The notes under the pieces were generated by a model. It was given only the letters and a program-made list of their open reading frames with translations, had not been told where the DNA came from and searched no databases. A stretch of DNA of 64,000 bases, from assembly GCA_946183145.1 (NCBI GenBank), contig CAMGZM010000011.1, forward strand, positions 26,043 through 90,042, read 5' to 3'. Positions 26,165 to 34,749 of the stretch are shown here, piece by piece. The DNA comes from an uncultured Fretibacterium sp. GTDB lineage: Bacteria; Synergistota; Synergistia; Synergistales; Aminobacteriaceae. The position numbers and the translations under genes are program-made. The number at the start of each line of letters is the position of its first letter. The first letter of the stretch is position 1.

Positions 26165-29014
26165 ATGTCAGCGGTGAAAATTATTGACCTGTCGAAAGGT
26201 GAAAGGCTGTATGATGTTAAGGAGTCAGATTTCATCATCATAACGGGCATAACAGAATCGACTCTCAATGACGCAATCACAATCGCAGAATCAGCGCGTG
26301 AATCAGGAGCCGTAACAATCGGAATCCCGGCGGGAAATCATGACGTGAAGAGATTTGCCGATGTTGCTGACGCTGTAATATTCTCACATGATGAGTCAGA
26401 GACTTCACGGGGAATCGCAGAAGAAATTTTAGACAGGGACGGCGATATTTTCGACATTCCGACAATGAGAGACATGTTCAGGAACGCGGGAACGGTGCAT
26501 TACGGCACAGGGAGCGGCGATGACATGGAGAGCGCATTACGCAAAGCCGCCGAAATGTGCGGGGATATTCACGGCGCAAAAACAGCCTTTGTGAAAATGT
26601 CATTGCCTCCGTCAGAAAAGGGTTTCGATGAAGTTCGCATAATAGACGACATACTCAAAGAATTTTGCGGTGATGATGTCAGCACTTGTTTCCCAAACAT
26701 ACTCATTGCGGACGGAAAAATCACGGCAAAAATTTTTGCGCTCATGTATGACGCTGGTTATACGAGCTGGCGCGAACTCTTTGCGAATGAAAGCGCAGAG
26801 AACATCACGGCCATGATTGAGAACGGACTTGACGAGCGCACAAGAACAAGGCTCGGCACGGAAAAATCATTCTTTGCGGCCTGTCTGAGATTCGGAACAC
26901 CTGAGCTTGTCAGAAAATTCATCAGCAAAGGCCATCACCCTAAAGAGCTTGAGACTGACGGAATATTTCCCGGAGATGTATTAGCTGACTGCCTCATGAA
27001 CGACATTAAAGCGCGCAATACCGGCATGACTGATATACTTTTGGAGTCTGGTATTTCCCTCGGTGAACACTGCGTAAAGGCTCTCGCTCCGTCGCTGAGG
27101 AATCCGAAAATCCTTCAGGCTTTCATCAATTACGGCTGGAACGTAAATTCACGTGATGAAAAGGGAGCTAACTTTATGTTTTATGCGGCGGCTGAATGTT
27201 CATATGAGTGCGTGAAACTTCTCGCTGAAGCAGGAGCTGACGTTAACGCACGGCGCAAGAAGGGATATACACCGCTTATGATTATGATGATTAATTGCAG
27301 CAATGACGCAGACACAGCGCACGAAATCCTGAAATACCTTCTCGCAAACGGAGCAGACATTAACGCCACAGCCGATGACGGCACAACACCTTTAACGCAG
27401 GCTGCGACATGGATATATTCACACCCTGATATAGTACGCACGTTCCTTAACGCAGGGGCGAATGTGAACGCAGAATTTACTGACGGTAATGGAGGAAGAT
27501 TATCCGTTCTTGATATTATGTTTGCGTCGTCCGTTTCTGTTTTCTCAGAGCCGGAAGAAAAACAGATATTTCTGCGTGAAGTCCTGCCCATGATGATTAA
27601 TGCCGGAGCAAATTTCAGCCCGTCCGAATCTCAGTCCCGAATCGATAATGAATACGGTAAAAAATATGAAGATTTCAGCCGCAACTGGAAGAGTCTTCTG
27701 ACTGACCCCGCAAACAAACCTCACGCGCTCAGGCTTTTTTGTGATTCGATTGCGGAATATGACACCGAAACCGTAAGGGGAATCATTGAGCGAATATCCC
27801 CTGAAAAAATTGTACCCGATTGCGGCGAATCTCCGTCAGAATTTCTCAGAATGTCAGCAAAACTCGCATTCAGGATTAACGATTTCCCCGAATCAGTGAG
27901 CAAACCTTCAGCACAGAACACAGAGATAAAACGCAGACTCGATAACGGAGCGGAGATTCTCAGAATCCTTCATGAAGCCGGAATCACATGGCCTCTTGTC
28001 CTCCCTGAAAGCACCGAATTAACGTACGTCATCAATGAAGAGTGGAAGCCGCGAAAAAAGATTGACGAAATGAATCCGTTAAGCCTCTGTCATTCGCCTG
28101 AAGCCCTGAAGAAAGTTATTGCCTCCGAGAAATATAACATGACTGACGCGCTGAAGGAAATTGCCGGGAGTTGTGAAATCTACTATCAGCCCGGAGAAAT
28201 GATGAATGTATTGCTCGCTAACGGCGCGGATATTCACGCTTTGAGTGATACGTGGATCGGCGAATGTCTTTCACACAGGGGAAAAATTCTCATGCTCGAC
28301 AACTTTCAGCAGGCAAAATTCATGGCCGAAATTTTCAGGAAGCATAACCTCTCAGACATAACCACCGTCAGCAACACACAGCATTATGACGGATGGGAGG
28401 AATATTACGGAGAGCCGCTGAGCTGTCATATGCTGAGTCATCTTTGGGAGATGATAGAGTCAGGAACAGACAACGCCGGAAAATGGGCAAAATTCCGGGA
28501 TGTGATGATGTTATTGTCGGCCTGCCGGGGGAATGTGAATGACATTGAGGACGCAATCAATCACGGCGGAAATATCAACTATTCAACGTGGCTCGGATAT
28601 ACTCCGCTGATGTACGCTGCTGTCTTCAACGACTCAGAGGCCGTAAAATTCCTCATCAAGAACAGAGCAGACATTAACGCCCGCAACATTCACAATCAGA
28701 ATGCCGCAATGCTCGCTGTTACGTCAGACTACAACGCACGGGACTCAAACGTGATTCGAGTCCTCGCTGAATTTGGAGCTGATATTCACAACGGCTTGAT
28801 GACTCTTGCTGTTGACGCGGGAAATGTTGACGCGGTGAAAGTTCTTCTCTCATTGGGCGCGAAATTGCCGGGGCAAAACGCAGTGAATAATCCTGAACCC
28901 GAAACGAGAAACGAGAAGCCCTGCCCGAAATGCGGAAGGATTTTAGAGCGCAGAACTTCTTACTGCCCCTCATGCGGGTATGTTCTCACGGTCAGTGAAA
29001 GGTATGGAAAGTGA
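26165..29014 (+). CDS. FtsZ-C-like / ankyrin-repeat / zinc-ribbon fusion protein
   Basis: This 949-residue protein starts 2 bases after the preceding gene. Residues about 20-150 are homologous to that gene (FIIITGITESTLNDAI, TIGIPAGN, FRNAGTVHYGTGSG, MCGDIHGAKTAF) and so to the FtsZ C-terminal half. The T7 loop has decayed: Asp97 remains, but the equivalents of Asn107 and Asp112 are Ile and Thr, and the final FtsZ strands are missing. From about 230 to 910 there are many ankyrin repeats, typified by VKLLAEAGADVNARRKKGYT, LLANGADINATADDGTTPL and VKFLIKNRADINARNIHNQN. The C-terminus is a zinc ribbon (CPKCG, nine residues, CPSCG). Ankyrins bind proteins, so this may be a sensor or scaffold. No signal peptide is seen. 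Confidence 0.72.
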   Translation: MSAVKIIDLSKGERLYDVKESDFIIITGITESTLNDAITIAESARESGAVTIGIPAGNHDVKRFADVADAVIFSHDESETSRGIAEEILDRDGDIFDIPTMRDMFRNAGTVHYGTGSGDDMESALRKAAEMCGDIHGAKTAFVKMSLPPSEKGFDEVRIIDDILKEFCGDDVSTCFPNILIADGKITAKIFALMYDAGYTSWRELFANESAENITAMIENGLDERTRTRLGTEKSFFAACLRFGTPELVRKFISKGHHPKELETDGIFPGDVLADCLMNDIKARNTGMTDILLESGISLGEHCVKALAPSLRNPKILQAFINYGWNVNSRDEKGANFMFYAAAECSYECVKLLAEAGADVNARRKKGYTPLMIMMINCSNDADTAHEILKYLLANGADINATADDGTTPLTQAATWIYSHPDIVRTFLNAGANVNAEFTDGNGGRLSVLDIMFASSVSVFSEPEEKQIFLREVLPMMINAGANFSPSESQSRIDNEYGKKYEDFSRNWKSLLTDPANKPHALRLFCDSIAEYDTETVRGIIERISPEKIVPDCGESPSEFLRMSAKLAFRINDFPESVSKPSAQNTEIKRRLDNGAEILRILHEAGITWPLVLPESTELTYVINEEWKPRKKIDEMNPLSLCHSPEALKKVIASEKYNMTDALKEIAGSCEIYYQPGEMMNVLLANGADIHALSDTWIGECLSHRGKILMLDNFQQAKFMAEIFRKHNLSDITTVSNTQHYDGWEEYYGEPLSCHMLSHLWEMIESGTDNAGKWAKFRDVMMLLSACRGNVNDIEDAINHGGNINYSTWLGYTPLMYAAVFNDSEAVKFLIKNRADINARNIHNQNAAMLAVTSDYNARDSNVIRVLAEFGADIHNGLMTLAVDAGNVDAVKVLLSLGAKLPGQNAVNNPEPETRNEKPCPKCGRILERRTSYCPSCGYVLTVSERYGK

Positions 29015-29027
29015 TATGGAAAGTGAT
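29004..29027 (+). repeat. 12-base tandem repeat at the end of the ankyrin fusion gene
   Basis: ATGGAAAGTGAT occurs twice in a row (29004-29015 and 29016-29027), spanning the stop codon of the fusion gene. The repeat pushes the ribosome site of the next gene to 29031. Confidence 0.7.
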
Positions 29028-29044
29028 TAGGAGGGTGATATGTT

Positions 29045-30238
29045 ATGAGTGAATCAAGCTCGCGAATGAAAAAATTGCTGGATAATGTCGCTGAACTGTC
29101 AAAAGCTCGTGAAGTGATTTACAGGGTTACGGGTGAGAAGTTTAACATCTTCAGTATTCTGAACATCGGGGAAAGGGAATTTTTTATCTGCAAGGTTCTG
29201 AAAGAGTTGCTTTCTCCTTCAGGTTCACATTGTCAGGGAATACTTTTCTTGAGACCGTTCGTCAAAAATGTTCTTGGGCTGAATATTCCTGACACTGAAC
29301 TTGCGGGGGCTAAAGTGTACCGTGAATACTATACTTCTCAGGGCAGGTATATAGATATTGTGATAGAGACAGTGAATTATTTTATCGCAATAGAGGTTAA
29401 GATCACCGCAAAAGATTTGAACCGTCAGTGCATTGATTATTACGAAGAGGCAAAACACCGCTGTGCTGATGAGAATAACGCGAAAATAATATACCTTACG
29501 CCATACGGAAGAAAACCATCATCGGAAAGTGCTTGCGGCAAAGAAATATGTGTATCGTTCGGGAAGGATATTCACGAATGGCTGTCTTCATGCCTTAACT
29601 TTAAGGAGATTGAGTACGCTGTTTCTGTCCGCGAAATCATACGCCAGTTTCTGATGACGATAGAAAATTTCACAGGCCGTGTAAAGGAGACTAACATGGA
29701 AGTCAAAGAGTTAATTTTGAGTTCGCCTGAGAATCTCAGAGCAGCATTTGAGCTTCAGAGCGGATTTGTCTATGAAGTTGTCGAGGATATGAGGAAAAGA
29801 TTTCTTGAGGCTGTCAATGAGAAGCTGGAATCGTGGAACATCACGCACGGAACATTCAAAGATGAGCAGGGCAATGACCTTCCGCGTGAGCATGCTGTTC
29901 ACTATGAATATGACAAAATACCGGGTGTTGTGGTGTGTCTCGGCAGCGGCGCATATGATTCATGGGTATCGTATTATGTTACAGGGGACAACAAAGCAGG
30001 GTTTGAAGCGTTCGTGAAAAAACTTGAAGAGTCCCGCGGGAAAAAGTTCAGCTCAGGCTCAAATGACAATAACTTTTTGTACTGGGAGTTTTGCTGCACG
30101 GGCAAAGAATCGCCGAACTTATACGGCAAGAATCCAAATGAAGCTACATTCGAGCTTTGCGACCCGATAAAGTTTGAGTCATTCGTTGAAGTTTGTGCCG
30201 GAAAGATAAAGGATTTTCTCGAATTTCCGCCGGAGTAG
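29045..30238 (+). CDS. PD-(D/E)XK superfamily nuclease-like protein
   Basis: This 397-residue protein has the layout of the PD-(D/E)XK_4 family. An early region (EREFFICKVLKELLSPSGSHCQG) is followed by the nuclease core RYIDIVIETVNYFIAIEVKI, with Asp, Glu-x-Lys catalytic residues, and by LNRQCIDYYEEA. The C-terminal half is an uncharacterised domain. The start codon follows AGGAGGGTG. It lies between the FtsZ-like/ankyrin pair and a WYL regulator, 3 bases from the latter. Family members are common in defence islands, where they act as DNA-cutting effectors. Target and trigger are unknown. Confidence 0.75.
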   Translation: MSESSSRMKKLLDNVAELSKAREVIYRVTGEKFNIFSILNIGEREFFICKVLKELLSPSGSHCQGILFLRPFVKNVLGLNIPDTELAGAKVYREYYTSQGRYIDIVIETVNYFIAIEVKITAKDLNRQCIDYYEEAKHRCADENNAKIIYLTPYGRKPSSESACGKEICVSFGKDIHEWLSSCLNFKEIEYAVSVREIIRQFLMTIENFTGRVKETNMEVKELILSSPENLRAAFELQSGFVYEVVEDMRKRFLEAVNEKLESWNITHGTFKDEQGNDLPREHAVHYEYDKIPGVVVCLGSGAYDSWVSYYVTGDNKAGFEAFVKKLEESRGKKFSSGSNDNNFLYWEFCCTGKESPNLYGKNPNEATFELCDPIKFESFVEVCAGKIKDFLEFPPE

Positions 30239-30241
30239 AAG

Positions 30242-31213
30242 ATGCCGAAAGATATGACCTCAGTACGTCATGACAGATTATCGCGTGTTATGGCGTTCTT
30301 GCAGTCAAGAGTGAAGGCGACTCATGACGAAATATTTTCGGCGGGCGAATATCACAGCAACAGGACGCTACAGAATGATTTGTACTATTTGCGGGGGATA
30401 TACGGAGCTGACATACGGTATGACATTCACGAGAAGTTATACGTTATGGAGAGTGCCGGAATATTTCACGTGAACCTGCGAATCACTGAGGGCGAAATTA
30501 CAGCATTAAGTGCAGGGCTTGACATGGCCGGGCATTTCCTGCCTCACCTGAAAGACTCTGCACATTCGCTTTTCGGGAAGCTCGGAAAATATATGCCCGC
30601 TGAAATTCTTTCTCTCGGCTCAGAGATAACGCGTTCGACTCTCAATGCGATTCCAGTTGCAGAAGTTGACGCAAAAATTTTCGGGACTCTCGTTGAGGCT
30701 AAACGCTCGCAAAAGACCGTGAACATTCTTTACTCATCACCCGGAAAAATGCCTAAGCACTGGACGTTATCGCCGTATGATTTTTACTTCAGGGGCAATG
30801 CGTGGTACATGGCTTCATACAATCACAAGTATGACAATCTCAGCATTCACCGAATCAGCAGGATAATTAGCGCGTCAATTTCTGATGAAGAGTATGTGAA
30901 GCCTGAAGACGGAGGATTTACGGAGGACTATACATTGTCGGCGTGGCATGTGATTCCGGGAGATGAGAAGATTCACGTGAAGGTGAGAATCACAGAGCCT
31001 TTAGCGCAGACGTTCCGCGAGATGAAGTGGCATCCGTCGCAGAAGGTTGAAGAGTGTGAAGAAGGAGGCGTGATACTTTCGGCGGAAGTTCCGAATCTCT
31101 ATGAGTTCGCGAGGTGGGTTATGTCAGGCGCACCGCATGTTATTGTGATTGAGCCTGATGAGCTGAAAGAGATTGTGAGAAGTTTCGCGGAGGAAATATT
31201 GAATAAGCTGTGA
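30242..31213 (+). CDS. WYL-domain transcriptional regulator
   Basis: This 323-residue protein has an N-terminal winged helix (HDRLSRVMAFLQSRVKATHDE) and a central WYL domain (WTLSPYDFYFRGNAWYMASY, then LSIHRISRI). It ends with a WCX-type region (FARWVMSGAPHVIVIEPDEL). WYL proteins bind nucleotide or nucleic-acid ligands and often repress phage-defence operons. It starts 3 bases after the nuclease gene, so it probably controls this operon, including itself. The ligand is unknown. Confidence 0.85.
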   Translation: MPKDMTSVRHDRLSRVMAFLQSRVKATHDEIFSAGEYHSNRTLQNDLYYLRGIYGADIRYDIHEKLYVMESAGIFHVNLRITEGEITALSAGLDMAGHFLPHLKDSAHSLFGKLGKYMPAEILSLGSEITRSTLNAIPVAEVDAKIFGTLVEAKRSQKTVNILYSSPGKMPKHWTLSPYDFYFRGNAWYMASYNHKYDNLSIHRISRIISASISDEEYVKPEDGGFTEDYTLSAWHVIPGDEKIHVKVRITEPLAQTFREMKWHPSQKVEECEEGGVILSAEVPNLYEFARWVMSGAPHVIVIEPDELKEIVRSFAEEILNKL

Positions 31214-31256
31214 TAGATTAATAATACTTGAAAAATACATGAAAGGAGAAAGATAC

Positions 31257-32318
31257 ATGAGCTATTTTCTTCACAGAATATCCCACGAATGGAGCATATC
31301 AAAGCCGCTGTTAGACAATGGATATTTGACAGTGGGATGGCAGTATATGCTGTGGTCTGATGAAACTGTAAAAAGCGTAACTGAAAATGCAGATCGTGAT
31401 ACAGTCCATGAAGCTATGAATAGATACCACGAGTCTGAAGGCTGGGACTTAATGTATAGAGGTGCTACGCGCTCGCTCTCGATGTTCTCGCAGTTCAGGC
31501 CCGGTGATGTGGTTATTGTTCCGCTTTACTGGGGATATTTCAGAATTGTGCGTGTGAAGAGCAGCCCTAAGCCTGTTACGGAGCTTCCTGCTTCTGCGCT
31601 TGAAAGTCTGCCTGCAGTACTGAAAAATGACAGCGGGGAAAAAGGACTTTACACCAACGGAAAAGAAATAGATCTCGGCTTCTACGTTGAGATTGAACCT
31701 GTTGTAAAATAGGATATTCAGCGAAGCTACGCAAATTCCGCGCTTCAGTCCCGAATGAAGATACGACAGACTAATGCGGACATAAACGACTTAGAGTCAG
31801 AAATTCTCAGCGTGGCAGAACGCAAAGAACCTGTAAACCTTTATGATGTAATTGCGGATAAGGCAGCAAATATCATTCTCACGGCAATAAATGACAATGC
31901 AAACCCTATAGACACCGAAAAACTTGTGCGCTGGTACATGAAGAAAGCCGGAGCCGCAAAAGTATACAAGCCGTCAAAACCTAAGGGGAATCCTGATGAA
32001 TATAATTATGCAGATGCCGATGTAGCAGCAGAATTTTCACCGCTTGGAGTCAACATATACATTCAGGTTAAGAAGCATGACGGCACGACAGGAGATTGGG
32101 CAGTTCAGCAGATAAAGAAATACAAAGAACTCCAGACAATAAATTTTGCTGAAGGCGAGACAAATATTATGTGGGTTCTCTCAACAGCAGGAGAATTTTC
32201 GAAAGACGCAATATCACTCGCGCAGGAAAATTCTGTACGGCTTATTAACGGAATGGAATTTGCCCGTATGCTTGCTGATGCAGGAATATCTGATATAAAC
32301 GATTTCACATCAATGTAA
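31257..32318 (+). pseudogene. Mrr-like restriction endonuclease, split by an in-frame TAG
   Basis: The frame starts at ATG 31257, eight bases after AAAGGAG. The first 151 codons (SYFLHRISHEWSISKPLL, FRPGDVVIVPLYWG, IDLGFYVEIEPVVK) end at a TAG at 31710-31712. The same frame then continues through DIQRSYANSALQSRMKIRQT to TAA at 32318. The second part holds the Mrr nuclease core, ADADVAAEF with the Q-x-K motif in IYIQVKKHDG, and INGMEFARMLADAGI near the end. The match across the TAG shows that this was one gene of about 354 residues. It is inactivated unless the stop is read through or the two halves reassociate. Confidence 0.8.
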
Positions 32319-32360
32319 TCAAAACTGACATTCACGAAGCAAGTATAGGAGGAGCATTGT

Positions 32361-33389
32361 ATGTTATATCGTTACAATGAGGGGCGAATTATGCCTGTGC
32401 CTTACTGCGATTATTCAGAGCTTCAGGGCCGCGAAAAGGATTTAGAGAATCTTCTTGCTGCTTATCTTGAAGATTTGTACGCGGAAGGCGGTCAGTCATT
32501 CATGCCGATCTTTCAGGAAAGGGCAATGCAGGAAGAACCAGATATTTGCGCTCTTGACACACAGGGCGGTCTTGTGATTTTCGAGCTGAAACGCGGCAAT
32601 GCAGGAAGGGGAGCTGTTGAGCAGATTATGAGATATGCCGAGCTTTTCGGCAAAAGAGATTATGACCAGTTGAACAGCATGTACAGAACGTATATCAATG
32701 ACAGCAACGCTGAACTCAAAAAGGCTCATGCTGATGCGTTCGAGCTTCCTGCACCATTAAGCGATGAGTCTTTCAACCGCAGACAGAAACTTGTCATTGT
32801 GGGAAATTCCGCAGACAGAGATTTGATGAATGCTGTCGATTACTGGAAAAACCAGGGCATTGACATTGATTTTCTACCTTACCGTTTTTACAGGATAGGA
32901 GATGAGATTTACTTCGAGTTTTTCGCCAAGCCGTATGATTATCACATGAATCCCCGCGCAAAAAAGGGCATACTGTTCGATACAAATTTGAGCTGGTCTG
33001 ATGACAATGAAAAATGTATGCTTGAAAGAGGTCATATAGAAGCATACGGCGGTGTCAAATGGGCTGTTGACAGTTTCTCGAAAGGTGATTACGCGCTCTT
33101 CTACTCAAAGGGCAGGGGAGTTATTGCTATAGGTGAAATTACATCACGTGAAGCAAGATAACTTCACGGTGCAGAAGATGCCGATGACGGGCGTTATCAT
33201 GAAGTAAAAATGATTGTTCCGCAGAATGTCTCAGGTTCAGACGGCTATAATCAGAGCCTGTATCCTTATGAGATAAAAACTTTGCTTGATCAGGGCTTCT
33301 ATTTTGCAAGGACAGACAAGAGACCGTACCTTAGTGAAGAACAGGTGAAAATTCTCATTGAGGCATTGAGGAAAAAATACAACGCTTAA
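32361..33389 (+). pseudogene. NucS/DUF91-like nuclease, interrupted near the 3' end by an in-frame TAA
   Basis: The gene starts at ATG 32361 after AGGAGGAG. The first 266 codons include a PD-(D/E)XK core (EEPDICALDTQGGLVIFELK) and VEQIMRYAELFGKRDYDQL, as in the NucS/DUF91-like and related nuclease families. A TAA at 33159-33161 is followed in the same frame by 75 sense codons (LHGAEDADDGRYHEVKMIV to ALRKKYNA) ending at TAA 33387-33389. The continuing frame, sensible composition and the terminator right after it show that the original gene was about 342 residues. The nuclease core is upstream of the stop, so a truncated enzyme could still be made. Confidence 0.75.
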
Positions 33390-33399
33390 CAAAAAATTT

Positions 33400-33423
33400 G
33401 CCCTCAGCTTTTATGCCGGGGGC
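33400..33423. terminator. Bidirectional terminator after the nuclease island
   Basis: GCCCTCAGC (33400-33408) pairs with GCCGGGGGC (33415-33423), with a few weak pairs. AAAAAATTT on the left and GTTATTGTTTC on the right serve both strands. Confidence 0.7.
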
Positions 33424-33433
33424 GTTATTGTTT

Positions 33434-34588
33434 CTACATTCCGAAAACTTTCTGCGCCTCGCTCATATTCTCCCTAATCTTAACGCCGAAAGGACAACGC
33501 TTTTCACACGCACCGCACTTTACGCATTCGCCCGCGTGATGTTCTAACACCCTGTAATGTTCTCTCACTGTTTCGGGAATATCTTTGCTTCCCCCCGCCT
33601 GTGCGAGATTCAAAAATTTTGTTACGGAAGCAATATCGATTTTCACGGGGCAGGGCTGGCAGTGCGAACAATACATGCAATGACCCTCCCAGCTGATTTT
33701 AGGGAATGACGCAAAAGCTGCCGCGTAATCCCTCTCACTCTCTGACGCTGACTCATACGCGACTGACTCCCGCAGCTGTTCAACCGAATGCGCCCCCGCC
33801 AATACACACGCAACAGCAGGACGGCTCAGCGCGTAAGATATGCACTGATTGACGGTCAGCGCAGCTCCAGCCGGGGACATTTCCGCGCTCAACAAGTCCC
33901 CGCCCCCGAAACATTTCATGACTGTGATTCCGACTCCGAGTCTCTGGCATGTCTCGTATAATTTCTGACGTTCGGGATTCATGTTCGTGAGGTGATTCGC
34001 GTAATTCTCATCCCTCCATAAGTCTTCTACGTCCTCGCTTGCAGGCTGCAAATCATAGCATGGGTTCACGCTGAACATTAACACTTCAACCGCTCCCGAC
34101 TCAACTGCCTTTTGTGCGACCTGCGGATTATGCGAGCTGAGTCCGATGTGATGAATTTTTCCGGCGGCTTTAAGTTCACGGGCATAATCGAGGATTCCGT
34201 TGCGTAAAATTTCGTCCCAGTCGCTTAAAGCATCGCAGTAATGAATCATCCCAACGTCAACAAAATCAACGTCAAGACGCTTCAACGAGTCCTCAAAGGC
34301 TGCTTTCGTCTCGTCAAGATTTCGAGTCCGCAAATACTGTCCTTCCTTCCACACTGAGCAGATATGAGACTGAATTATGAATTTCTCACGCCGTCCCTTT
34401 AACGCATGGCCGATTGATGAGCGCAATTCAGGATCAGGCGAGTACAAATCAAAATAGTTTATGCCGGACTCCTCTGCGACATCAAAAAGTTTCGCGCACA
34501 TTGCGTAATTGTCCTCAGTCATTCCTTCACAGCCTAATGCGATTTCGCTGACTCTGAGTCCTGTTGCGCCTAATTTGCGGTAATTCAT
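33434..34588 (-). CDS. Aldo/keto reductase with C-terminal 4Fe-4S domain
   Basis: ATG 34588 is preferred because the conserved AKR start MNYRKLGATGLRVSEIALG begins there; the longer start at 34624 adds an unconserved leader. The 384-residue product has an AKR barrel with the catalytic Asp/Tyr region INYFDLYSPD and VDFVDVGMIHYCD. A C-terminal ferredoxin region follows, with CMYCSHCQPCP and CVKCGACEKRCPFGV. This is the common anaerobe type of AKR that takes electrons from ferredoxin or NAD(P)H; the substrate is unknown. It is divergent from the NRPS gene and could share its promoter region. Confidence 0.88.
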   Translation of the reverse strand: MNYRKLGATGLRVSEIALGCEGMTEDNYAMCAKLFDVAEESGINYFDLYSPDPELRSSIGHALKGRREKFIIQSHICSVWKEGQYLRTRNLDETKAAFEDSLKRLDVDFVDVGMIHYCDALSDWDEILRNGILDYARELKAAGKIHHIGLSSHNPQVAQKAVESGAVEVLMFSVNPCYDLQPASEDVEDLWRDENYANHLTNMNPERQKLYETCQRLGVGITVMKCFGGGDLLSAEMSPAGAALTVNQCISYALSRPAVACVLAGAHSVEQLRESVAYESASESERDYAAAFASFPKISWEGHCMYCSHCQPCPVKIDIASVTKFLNLAQAGGSKDIPETVREHYRVLEHHAGECVKCGACEKRCPFGVKIRENMSEAQKVFGM

Positions 34589-34675
34589 GAAAAGTTTTTC
34601 CCCCTCTTGGAATTTTCCGGCCATTATAGCGCGTTCGAGGGCGGATTAATCAATTGAGTAGTTTTTGAAGGGAAA

Positions 34676-34705
34676 TTATCGGCACGGCTTTTATCATGCT
34701 ATAAT
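34676..34705 (+). promoter_or_regulatory. Candidate promoter of the NRPS gene
   Basis: A perfect TATAAT lies at 34700-34705, about 45 bases before the TTG start. The best -35 candidate, TTATCG (34676-34681, spacing 18), is weak, so an activator may be needed. Confidence 0.4.
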
Positions 34706-34749
34706 TTCTGGCAATTTATCCCCCTATATATTAAGGAAGTGGATTCAAA

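Noticed and set aside
29004-29027. 12-base tandem repeat as a phase-variation tract
   Set aside because: There are only two copies, and a change by 12 bases keeps frame, so on-off switching is not expected.
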